Shown piece after piece: positions 16,499 to 25,381 of a DNA stretch of 64,000 nt (within the stretch, counting starts at the first letter, position 1; the number at the start of each line of letters is the position of its first letter). The stretch spans positions 558,001 through 622,000 of the forward strand of contig NZ_JAUSXI010000001.1 in the NCBI RefSeq assembly GCF_030815865.1, written 5' to 3'. Position numbers and translations under genes: made by a program. This DNA comes from Arthrobacter globiformis. GTDB lineage: Bacteria; Actinomycetota; Actinomycetes; Actinomycetales; Micrococcaceae. Below the pieces are notes generated by a model. The model searched no databases. It was given only the letters and a program-made list of their open reading frames with translations, and was not told the origin of the DNA.

Positions 16499-17956
16499 GT
16501 GCCGGATACCCAAACCAGACCTCCGGCGTCCTCTGCGGACGGCGCCCTCAAGCGCAATGCCCTGGGCACAGGCGGCATTGCCTTCCTCGTCATTTCGGCG
16601 GCAGCGCCGCTGACCGTCATGGCGGGTGTTGCCCCGGTGGCCATCAGCGTCGGCGGCATCGGTGCCCCGGCCGGCTACCTCCTGGCAGGGATCGTGCTTA
16701 CGCTCTTCGCCGTCGGCTTCATGGCCATGACCCGGCACGTGAAGGCGGCCGGCGGCTTCTACACCTACATTTCGCTGGCCATGGGCAAGACCGTGGGACT
16801 TGCCTCGGCCGTCCTGGCGATCGTCTCCTACAACTGCCTCCAGATCGGCGTCTACGGACTCTTCGCCGTCCAGACCCACGACATGCTCATGGTGGTCTTC
16901 GGGCTCGAGGTGCCCTGGCCGGCGATTGCCCTGGCCGCCGTGGCCGCCGTCTGGTTCCTCGGCTACCGGGGCATTGACGTCGGCGCCAAAGTGCTCGGGG
17001 TGCTCCTCGTGGCCGAGACCGGCATCCTCGCCCTGATGGGGGCGGGCATCCTTGGCAGCGGCGGAGCGCACGGAATCAGCGTGGGCTCCTTCAGCCCGGA
17101 GCACGCGTTCGGGCCGGGCGTCCTGGCCATCCTCGGCATCTGCTTCGCCGCATTCATGGGCTTCGAGTCCACCGTGCTGTACCGCTCGGAGGCCCGTGAC
17201 CCGGACAGGTCGGTGCCCCGGGCCACGTACATCGCCGTCGGCTTCATGTCAGTGTTCTACGCCTTCATCGTCTGGGCCGTGGTGCAGGCCTACGGCGAAG
17301 ACCGTGCCGTGGAAGCCGCCGGGCAGCTGGCCGGCGGGATGTTCTTCCAAACCATCAACCACTATGTGGGTCCGTGGGCCGAGGTGGCAATGTACTTCCT
17401 GATTGTCACCAGCGTCTACGCTTCCCAGCTGGCCTTCCACAACGCGATCAACCGATACGTCTACATGCTGGCGCGCGACGGCGTGCTGCCGAACTTCCTG
17501 GGGCAGACCCACCCGAAGTTCAAATCACCGCACCGGGCCGGCCAGCTGCAGACGGTCCTCGCCGCCGTCGTCATCACCGTCTGCGCCCTCCTGAACGCCG
17601 ATCCGTACCAGCAGCTGCTGATTTGGGTGAACACCCCGGGGATCTTCGGCATCGTCGGACTGCAGGGTCTGGTGTCGGTGGCGGCCTTCCTCTACCTGCG
17701 CCGGAACCCCGACGCCGTCACGCACCGGCTGATGGTCCCGCTCAGTTTGGCGTCGGCCATCCTGCTCTTCGGCGTGGTGCTGCTGATCGGGTTCAACATC
17801 GAACTGCTCACCTTCGCCGACGCACTGACCAACACCATCCTCATCCTGGTGACGCCCCTCGTCTTTATCGCCGGACTCCTGGCCGCCCGCGGGGTGCGCC
17901 GCCACAGGCCGGAAACCTTCGCCCAGATTGGAAGCTTTGAAACCCATGAATCCTGA
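16499..17956 (+). CDS. APC-superfamily amino acid/amine permease
   Basis: Membrane permease of about 485 residues with roughly twelve hydrophobic segments. The GTG start (VPDTQTRPPASS...) has AAAGGA at proper spacing; upstream codons cross the operator. Landmarks of the amino acid-polyamine-organocation family are ISAAAPLTVMAGVAPVAI near the N-terminus and GFMAMTRHVKAAGGFYTYIS. It overlaps the following amidohydrolase start by 11 bases, so the pair probably takes up and deacylates or deaminates the same nitrogen compound. Substrate unknown. Confidence 0.92.
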   Translation: MPDTQTRPPASSADGALKRNALGTGGIAFLVISAAAPLTVMAGVAPVAISVGGIGAPAGYLLAGIVLTLFAVGFMAMTRHVKAAGGFYTYISLAMGKTVGLASAVLAIVSYNCLQIGVYGLFAVQTHDMLMVVFGLEVPWPAIALAAVAAVWFLGYRGIDVGAKVLGVLLVAETGILALMGAGILGSGGAHGISVGSFSPEHAFGPGVLAILGICFAAFMGFESTVLYRSEARDPDRSVPRATYIAVGFMSVFYAFIVWAVVQAYGEDRAVEAAGQLAGGMFFQTINHYVGPWAEVAMYFLIVTSVYASQLAFHNAINRYVYMLARDGVLPNFLGQTHPKFKSPHRAGQLQTVLAAVVITVCALLNADPYQQLLIWVNTPGIFGIVGLQGLVSVAAFLYLRRNPDAVTHRLMVPLSLASAILLFGVVLLIGFNIELLTFADALTNTILILVTPLVFIAGLLAARGVRRHRPETFAQIGSFETHES

Positions 17957-19604
17957 TGTGATCATCCTCGCCGGCACCATCCACACGATGGGCGGTCAGC
18001 CCTCCGGGGGCCCGGAGCCGCAGGCCGTTGCCGTCCGGAACGGGGTGATCGCCGCCGTCGGAAGCCGTGCGGATGCGGCCGGGTGGCCTGCCGCGGAGGT
18101 CATCGACTTCGGTGACGCCGTGCTGACCCCCGGCCTGGTGGACTGCCACATCCATCCAGTTTTTGGGCTGGAACTGACGCGCGGCTGCGACCTGTCCGGC
18201 GCCGCGGACCTGGCTGCGGTGCGCGCACTTCTGCGTGCGGAGACGGCGGCGACGGCGCCCGGCGGGTGGGTGCGCGGCTGGGGCCTGGACCCCAACGTGT
18301 TCGGATCCGCTGCCGCACACCGCGGGCTGATTGACGACGCCGTCTCCGGACGGCCGTGCCTTCTGCGCCTGTTTGACGGGCACTCCGCGCTGGCCAGTTC
18401 CCAGGCCCTTGAGATCGCGGGAGTCACCGGTCCACGCTCCTTCGACCAGGCCGCAGAGGTGGTCTGCGACGGTAGCGGCAGGCCCACAGGGCTCCTGCTG
18501 GAGGCGGCCGCCGTCGAACTCGTTGCCCGGGTGATGCCTGCCGAGTCCTTCGCCGAACGGAAGGTGCGGCTGGCGGAACTGCTCAGGCAGTTCTCACGGT
18601 CCGGGCTGACCGGGGCGCACGTGATGGACTGCAACGACGATTCGCTGGAGCTTTACCGGGAGCTCGAAGAAGAGACCGACGGCGGCCTTCCGCTGCGGCT
18701 GCGGATCTCGCCGTGGTGCATGCCCGGCAGCGGTGAGCCTGACTGGCGCGGGCTGGCCGGGCAGATCTGTGTCGGCGGACGGCGCTGGGAGGTGGCCGGC
18801 ATCAAGCTGTTCGTGGACGGCACGATAGACAACGGCACTGCCTGGCTGTTTGAGCCCGATGCCTATGGTGAGTCGGTGGCACCGTTCTGGCCCCGGCCCG
18901 AGGAATATGCCGAGGCCGTGCGCTATTTCGCCGGCCGCGGTATTCCTACAGCCACGCACGCAATCGGCGACGCCGGGGTGGCCGCGGTCCTGGACGCCTT
19001 CGAGTCCCTGCCTCCGGGCACACCGCCCGGCGTGCACCGGATCGAACACCTCGAGACCGTTCCGGACGAACTGGTCGGAAGGTTCTCCCGTTCCGGCCTG
19101 ATCGCGAGCATGCAGCCGACCCACTGCACGCACTACTCCCGCGCCGACCACTCGGACAACTGGTCCACCCGGCTCGGCACGGAAAGGGCCAACAACGCCT
19201 GGCGGTGCGCAGACCTCCGTGCTGCGGGAACCATCCTGGGGCTCGGCTCCGACTGGCCGATCGCCCCGTTCGAACCGCTGCCCATCCTGGGGGACGCGCA
19301 ATTACGACGGCGGTCGAACCGCCCGGGTGAGCAGCCGATTGTTCCCGGCCAGGCCCTCACGGCCCGTCAGGCGCTCGAAGGCTACACCTCGCACGCCGCC
19401 AGGGCCGCGGGGGAGTGGGACGTCTCCGGCTCCATCACCGTGGGCAAGCGCGCAGACTTCACGGTGTTCGATGTGGATCCGCTGGCGGCTGCGCCAGATG
19501 ACCTTGCTGTTGCCCGGGTTCTGGCCACATTCCTCGACGGGCAGGCCCAGCACTCGGCGGTGCAGTACTCGGCGGCGCGGAGCGGGAGGTCACCGCTGTC
19601 CTAG
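17946..19604 (+). CDS. Amidohydrolase, YtcJ-like (amidohydrolase family 3)
   Basis: About 552 residues from the ATG of MNPDVIILAGTIHTMGG. It shows the metal-dependent amidohydrolase signature GLVDCHIHPVFGLEL, an internal LFVDGTIDNGTAW segment, ATHAIGDAGV and HRIEHLE histidines, and LGLGSDWPIAPF, typical of the YtcJ/AEPAP group. These enzymes hydrolyse amides such as N-substituted formamides. Overlaps the permease gene, so co-expressed under the same TetR operator. Confidence 0.9.
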   Translation: MNPDVIILAGTIHTMGGQPSGGPEPQAVAVRNGVIAAVGSRADAAGWPAAEVIDFGDAVLTPGLVDCHIHPVFGLELTRGCDLSGAADLAAVRALLRAETAATAPGGWVRGWGLDPNVFGSAAAHRGLIDDAVSGRPCLLRLFDGHSALASSQALEIAGVTGPRSFDQAAEVVCDGSGRPTGLLLEAAAVELVARVMPAESFAERKVRLAELLRQFSRSGLTGAHVMDCNDDSLELYRELEEETDGGLPLRLRISPWCMPGSGEPDWRGLAGQICVGGRRWEVAGIKLFVDGTIDNGTAWLFEPDAYGESVAPFWPRPEEYAEAVRYFAGRGIPTATHAIGDAGVAAVLDAFESLPPGTPPGVHRIEHLETVPDELVGRFSRSGLIASMQPTHCTHYSRADHSDNWSTRLGTERANNAWRCADLRAAGTILGLGSDWPIAPFEPLPILGDAQLRRRSNRPGEQPIVPGQALTARQALEGYTSHAARAAGEWDVSGSITVGKRADFTVFDVDPLAAAPDDLAVARVLATFLDGQAQHSAVQYSAARSGRSPLS

Positions 19605-19646
19605 GCGACAGTTGTCTTACGCCCCAGCTGTCTTAGGCCCGGTCCC

Positions 19647-20669
19647 TCAGGCGACCGCGGCGGGCGCCAGATCCTCGGGCGTCGCCGCTTCCTCCGGCAG
19701 GTCCGCCAGGAGTTCGGCCGCCGTGGGCGGGTTGGCGCCGGGGCGGCGCACTGTGATCGCGGCGGCCTTCGAGGCAGTGCGTCCCAGTGTTTCCAGCACT
19801 GCCGGTGCCAGGCCGTCCGCTCCGCGCGCCAGCAGCCCGTAGATCAGCGCCGCCATGTACGAATCCCCGGCGCCGATGGTGTCGGCCACTGCGGACCGGA
19901 CGGCCGGCACCACCAGCTGCAGCTCCGGAGTGGCCAGCAGCGACCCCTCGGAGCCGCGGGTGACCACCGCTAGCTCCGCACCCAGCTGGAGGATCCGTGC
20001 CGCGGTGTCCTCGAGCTGGAGGTCCGGGTACAGCCAGCGGGCATCCTCGTCGCTCAGCTTGACCACGTCGGTGAGCGGGACCAGCTCCTCGAAGATGGTC
20101 CGGGCCTCGGCGTGGCTGCCGAGGAGTGCCGGGCGGATATTGGGATCGTAGGTCACCACGCATTCGCGGTGCGACTGCTCCAGGAGGGTCCTGACAGCTG
20201 CTGCGCCCGGAGCCAGGAAGGTTGCGATGGAGCCGGTGTGGAGCACCTTGGGAAGGGATGCCGGTGCCACCGGCGGCAGTTCCCAGCGGATGTCGAAGTC
20301 GTAGGTGGCGGAGCCGTCTGCAGCCAGCGTTGCCGTGGCCGTCGCCGTCCTGCCCGGTGTCCTCGAACCGGGCAGGAGCGCGACGCCGGCACGCTGCAGG
20401 TGCGCCTCGATGGCCCGCCCACGGTCGTCGTCGCCGATCGAGGTGAGGAGCGCGGTCCGGATGCCGAGCCGGCCCAGCCCGTAGGCAACGTTCGACGGCG
20501 ATCCGCCGGGGTGCTCGACGGTTCCGTCTGCGGACGCAACGACGTCCACCAGCGCTTCACCGATGACGATGACTTCCGGCGTTGCCGCGCGGGCTTCTGA
20601 GCTGGCAGAACCTGCGTTCACGGTGCCGGTGTTCGCGGTGCCTGTGCCGGGGGTGGAGGTTGGATTCAC
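19647..20669 (-). CDS. PfkB-family carbohydrate kinase (fructokinase-like)
   Basis: Ribokinase/PfkB-fold sugar kinase of about 340 residues. The first conserved strand is EVIVIGEALVDVV with GGSPSNVAYGLGRLG, and the C-terminal catalytic motif is DTIGAGDSYMAALIYGLL (the Asp base in GAGD). Placed last in a fructose-type ABC operon, so fructose is the likely substrate. Start: GTG with AAAGG seven bases upstream is preferred to the ATG 15 bases earlier, which abuts a 14-bp hairpin and lacks a ribosome-binding site. The first 30 residues are a Thr/Ala/Gly-rich tail. Confidence 0.88.
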   Translation of the reverse strand: MNPTSTPGTGTANTGTVNAGSASSEARAATPEVIVIGEALVDVVASADGTVEHPGGSPSNVAYGLGRLGIRTALLTSIGDDDRGRAIEAHLQRAGVALLPGSRTPGRTATATATLAADGSATYDFDIRWELPPVAPASLPKVLHTGSIATFLAPGAAAVRTLLEQSHRECVVTYDPNIRPALLGSHAEARTIFEELVPLTDVVKLSDEDARWLYPDLQLEDTAARILQLGAELAVVTRGSEGSLLATPELQLVVPAVRSAVADTIGAGDSYMAALIYGLLARGADGLAPAVLETLGRTASKAAAITVRRPGANPPTAAELLADLPEEAATPEDLAPAAVA

Positions 20670-20688
20670 GGTGGGGCCTTTCATGGAG

Positions 20689-20720
20689 CCGTCCGCGGGC
20701 CGGCTTCGGCCCGCGGACGG
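20689..20720 (-). other. Intercistronic hairpin between the ABC ATPase and kinase genes
   Basis: Perfect 14-base arms (CCGTCCGCGGGCCG, CGGCCCGCGGACGG) with a 4-base loop, no T-run. It lies within the operon just before the kinase start, so it may stabilise the upstream mRNA or weaken read-through rather than terminate. Confidence 0.75.
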
Positions 20721-20772
20721 ATGTGGAGAGTGCTGCGCTGCTGGTGGTGCTGGTTCTGGATGGAGCGCCCGG

Positions 20773-21563
20773 TCAGGCCGTGGCGGCGCCCGTCATGATT
20801 GCCACGGCGTCGGTCATGCTGTGCGACTGCGGCGTGATGGTCGCCGCGCACTTTCCGAGCCGCTGGATGTGGATCCGGTCCGCCACGTCAAACACATGGG
20901 GCATGTTGTGACTGATCAGGATCACCGGAAGGCCCCTGTCGCGCAGGTCGCGGACCAACTGCAGGACCTGGTTCGATTCCCGGACGCCGAGTGCCGCCGT
21001 CGGCTCATCGAGGACAACCACCTTGGAGCCGAACGCCGCGGCGCGGGCCACGGCCACAGCCTGGCGCTGGCCGCCGGACAGGTTCTCCACCGGCACTGTC
21101 ACGTCCTGGAGTGTAGAGATGCCCAGCCGGGTCAGTTCCTCCTTGGCCTTGCGGCGCATGCCCTTGGTGTCCAGGACACGGAAGAGCTTGCCCAGCGGCC
21201 CGGCAAGCCGTTCTTCCCGTCCCAGGAACAGGTTGGAGGCGACGTCCAGCGCCGGTGACACCGCCAGGTTCTGGTAGACGGTTTCGATGCCGTGGGCCCG
21301 TGCGTCCTGCGGCCGCTTGAAGTGCACGGTCTGCCCGGAGACTTTCAGCTCGCCGGAGTCCGGCACCTCGGCGCCGGTGAGGCACTTGATCAGGGTGGAT
21401 TTGCCTGCCCCGTTGTCGCCGATGACCGCCAGGACTTCACCCGGGTAAAGGTCCAGGCTGACGCCATCGAGTCCCACAACGCGTCCGAAGGTCTTGACGA
21501 GGTTCCTGGCCTGCAGGATCGGTTGCCGCACCGCCGTGCCGGACGGCTGCAATTCAGTGGCGG

Positions 21564-21567
<4 letters not shown>
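20773..21567 (-). CDS. Sugar ABC transporter ATP-binding protein (fructose-type, FrcA-like)
   Basis: Single-domain ATPase of 264 residues of the CUT2 type. Walker A GDNGAGKST, Q-loop YQNLAVSPALDV, signature NLSGGQRQAVAVARA, Walker B KVVVLDEPTAALG and switch ILISHNMPHV are all intact. CUT2 ATPases are often duplicated fusions; the single-domain form fits the FrcA/fructose group. Its ATG overlaps the permease stop by four bases. Confidence 0.93.
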
Positions 21568-22610
<1,043 letters not shown>

Positions 22611-22631
22611 GTTTGCTCCTGTCATGTCCGG

Positions 22632-23751
22632 TTACTTGCCCCAGCAGATCTGGGAGGCGTCCGACGTCGTGATGCTCTTGACGCCGTCGGCTGCCTTGTC
22701 CGTTACCAGCTCCACGCCGGTGTTGAAGAAGTCCAGGCCCTCGGAGTTGGCCGGCTTCTGGCCGGTCTTGGCGAGGTCGACGATCGCCTTGACGCCGAGC
22801 TCGGCCATCTTGACCGGGTACTGCTGGGCGGTGGCGCCGATGATGCCGGACTTGACGTTGTCGACGCCGGTGCAGCCGCCGTCCACCGAAACCACCAGGA
22901 CGTCCTTTTCCTTGCCGGCGGACTTCAGCGCCTCGAAGGCACCCGCAGCTGCCGGTTCGTTGATGGTGTAAACGACGTTGATGTTCGGGTTCTTGGCGAG
23001 CAAGGGTCTCCATGGCCGTGCGTCCGCCGTCCTCCGCGCCCTGGGAGGCCTGGCTGCCGACGATTTCGTAATCGCCGCCCTTGCCGCCCGTGTACTTGCC
23101 GGTCTTGGCCTCGTCGCCGTTCTTCTTCTTGTCTGCGGTGTCGATGCCGAGCCCGGTGAGGAACCCCTGGTCGCGGTTGTAGTCCACCGAGACCACCTTG
23201 TCGTCGAACAGGTCAACCAGCGCGATGGTGGCCTTCTTGCCGTCCAGCTGGGCGGCCGTCCACTTGCCGATCAGTTCACCGGCGGCGAAGTTGTCCGTTG
23301 CGAAAGTGATGTCCGCGGCGTCTGCCGGGTCCGGCGGAGTGTCGAGCGCAATGACGAACAGGCCTGCGTCCTTGGCCTTCTTCAGGGCGTCAACCACGGA
23401 CGGGCCGTTGGGGGTGATCAGAATGCCTTTATCGCCCTTGGAGATGGCGTTTTCGATGGCCTGGATCTGGGTGTCCTCATCGCCGTCGGCCTTGCCTGCC
23501 GCGAGCTTCAGATCGACGCCGCCGGCCTCGGCAGCCTTCTTGGCTCCGTCCTGCATGGACACGAAGAAGGGGTTGGACGTGGTCTTTACGATCAGCGAGA
23601 CGCCGACCTTTTCGGACGAGGAGCCTCCGGTGGCGGAGGTGGCGGTGGAATTTCCGCCGCAGGCGGTGAGGCTGAGCGTGCCGAGGGTCAGGACTGCACC
23701 GATGGCGAGCAGGCGGTGGGTGACTGTCCGCGGGGCTTTGGAACTCAACAT
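22632..23751 (-). pseudogene. Fructose-type sugar-binding lipoprotein FrcB, broken by a frameshift
   Basis: Substrate-binding component of the CUT2 importer. It has an N-terminal lipoprotein signal (LTLGTLSLTAC, lipobox cysteine at residue 31) and a ribose/fructose-binding domain (IVKTTSNPFFVSMQDGAKKAA). The frame breaks near 23002: the strand reads GAGACCCTTGCTCGCC where homologous continuity ([21 protein letters not shown]) needs one T fewer. The C-terminal third then continues in another frame to [10 protein letters not shown]. If real, the transporter lacks a working receptor; a one-base homopolymer sequencing error is an equally good explanation. Confidence 0.88.
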
Positions 23752-23782
23752 TGAATCTCCTGGGTTTCAGGGCATCTAGTGT

Positions 23783-23802
23783 GCCTGACAACGATGTCAG
23801 GC
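23783..23802. promoter_or_regulatory. LacI-type operator upstream of frcB-like gene
   Basis: Arms GCCTGACA and TGTCAGGC around ACGA, 32 bp upstream of the binding-protein start and 61 bp upstream of the divergent regulator's start. The core TGACAACGATGTCA recurs at the regulator's own start and twice upstream of the levanase, making it the likely site of the LacI-family regulator encoded next to it. Confidence 0.75.
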
Positions 23803-23862
23803 CTCATGTAATCAACGTCACAGGGTAGAGTCAAGGCAAATGCAAAGATGAAGGACGGATTT

Positions 23863-24945
23863 ATGACAACGATGTCTAATCGTTACCAGGCTGAGGGGTC
23901 AAAGAGCCGGCCCACCATGCGCCACGTCGCGGCGCTGGCGGGCGTGGGGATCAAGACGGTGTCGCGCGTCATGAACGACGAGCCCGGCGTCTCGGAGGCG
24001 ACAAGGCAGCGTGTACTTGGCGCCTCGCAGCAGCTGAACTACCAGTTGGACATGGCGGCGGGCAGCCTTAGGCGCGCCGGCCGGCAGACGCTTTCCATTG
24101 GGCTCCTGCTGCCGAGTGTCGCCAACCCGTTCAGCAGCGAGATCCACCGCGCCATGGAGGACGCCCTGGCGGCCCGCGGAATCGCGGTGTTCGCAGCCAG
24201 CCTGGACGACGACGCCGAGCGGGAGAAAGCCCTGGTGACGGCCTTCCTGGGCAGGCGCGTGGACGGAATGGTCCTCACGCCCATCGCCAAGAGCCAGGCA
24301 TACGTCATTCCCGAACATTCCCGGGACCTGCCCATCGTGTTCATTGACCGCGAGCCCGTGGGCATCGAGGCGGACGCGGTGGTGACGGACAACGCCGTCG
24401 GCGCTGCAAAGGCGGCGGCCCACCTGATAGAGCATGGCCACGCCCGGATCGCGTACATGGGTGACCGCACTGACATCCAGACGGCCCGCGAACGGCGCCG
24501 CGGGTTCGTCGAGGAACTTGGCCGGGCGGGCATATCCACATCCACGGTCCCTTTCCGCGAAGGGCTTCACGACGAGGAGTCGGCGCGCCTGGCCACCCTG
24601 GAGCTGCTCCGGGCCGAAGACCCGCCCACGGCCATTTTCTCGAGCCAGAACCTGGTGACCTTCGGCGTCATGCGAGCCCTAAAGGAACTGGGCATGAACA
24701 AGCGCGTCGCCCTCGTGGGCTTCGACGACTTCACCCTGGCGGACATGATGGAACCGGGCGTGACCGTCATTGCGCAGCACCCCGACCGGATCGGAAAACT
24801 GGCCGCCGAACGCCTGCTTGCCCGGATCGATGGGGACCACGGCGCCCCGCAGACCTACGTCGTACCCTCGGAACTCATCACGCGCGGGTCCGGTGAGCTG
24901 CACCCACCGCGACAAGCAGTCCGCCGTGATGAACCGCCTGCCTGA
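23863..24945 (+). CDS. LacI-family regulator of fructose/levan genes
   Basis: About 360 residues. The helix-turn-helix is TMRHVAALAGVGIKTVSRVMN and the ligand-binding domain ends with LVGFDDFTLADMMEPGVTVI. The ATG of MTTMSNRY is preferred, with AAGGA seven bases upstream, over the ATG 15 bases earlier. It is divergent from the fructose transporter operon. Four copies of one palindrome, in its own promoter region and before the levanase, point to a local regulon; fructose or fructose phosphate is the likely effector (inference). Confidence 0.93.
   Translation: MTTMSNRYQAEGSKSRPTMRHVAALAGVGIKTVSRVMNDEPGVSEATRQRVLGASQQLNYQLDMAAGSLRRAGRQTLSIGLLLPSVANPFSSEIHRAMEDALAARGIAVFAASLDDDAEREKALVTAFLGRRVDGMVLTPIAKSQAYVIPEHSRDLPIVFIDREPVGIEADAVVTDNAVGAAKAAAHLIEHGHARIAYMGDRTDIQTARERRRGFVEELGRAGISTSTVPFREGLHDEESARLATLELLRAEDPPTAIFSSQNLVTFGVMRALKELGMNKRVALVGFDDFTLADMMEPGVTVIAQHPDRIGKLAAERLLARIDGDHGAPQTYVVPSELITRGSGELHPPRQAVRRDEPPA
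23864..23877. promoter_or_regulatory. Second LacI-type operator overlapping the regulator start codon
   Basis: TGACAACGATGTCT, 13 of 14 matches to the upstream operator core, beginning at the T of the regulator's ATG. Suggests autoregulation by blocking transcription through its own start. Inferred from sequence match only. Confidence 0.55.
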
Positions 24946-24986
24946 CTAAGACTCATTCACTCAAGACCCACCCCGACAGGAGAACC

Positions 24987-25280
24987 ATGACCAAGACGCT
25001 CTACGCCGAATTCACCGTCAAGCCCGGCAGTGAGACCCGGGTTGCCCAGATGATGCGCGAACTCACCGAGCAGGTGCGCAGCGAGCCCGGCAACCAGCTG
25101 TTCCTGCCGTACACCCGGGAAAACAATCCCCGGGAGTACTTCGTGTTCGAGGTGTACCAGGATGCGGCAGCCTTCCAGGAACACATCACGGCAGACTACG
25201 GCGCCCGGTTCAACGGAGAGCTCGCGGACCACATCGAGGAGGACGGCTCGGTGCTGACCTGGCTGCAGCCGGTCCACTAG
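24987..25280 (+). CDS. Antibiotic biosynthesis monooxygenase (ABM) domain protein
   Basis: A 97-residue dimeric alpha+beta-barrel (ABM/YgiN type) protein: MTKTLYAEFTVKPGSETRVAQ, then FLPYTRENNPREYFVFEVYQD and HITADYGARF. Family members are small monooxygenases of quinols or heme-like substrates, or degrade reactive aldehydes. A strong AGGAG site precedes the ATG. It follows the LacI gene and may be co-transcribed; a strong bidirectional terminator follows. Confidence 0.88.
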   Translation: MTKTLYAEFTVKPGSETRVAQMMRELTEQVRSEPGNQLFLPYTRENNPREYFVFEVYQDAAAFQEHITADYGARFNGELADHIEEDGSVLTWLQPVH

Positions 25281-25312
25281 GGCCAGATCCAGCGCCGTTT
25301 TCCGGCGCGAAG

Positions 25313-25349
25313 AAGGCCGGTGTCCGCAGGTTCTGCGGACACCGGCCTT
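25313..25349. terminator. Bidirectional terminator between ABM gene and levanase
   Basis: Perfect 16-base arms (AAGGCCGGTGTCCGCA and TGCGGACACCGGCCTT) with a 5-base loop, placed between two convergent genes. No long T-run, but stem stability and position are convincing. Confidence 0.88.
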
Positions 25350-25381
25350 CCGTGCGCCTGCCTTCTCCGACGCCCGGCCCT

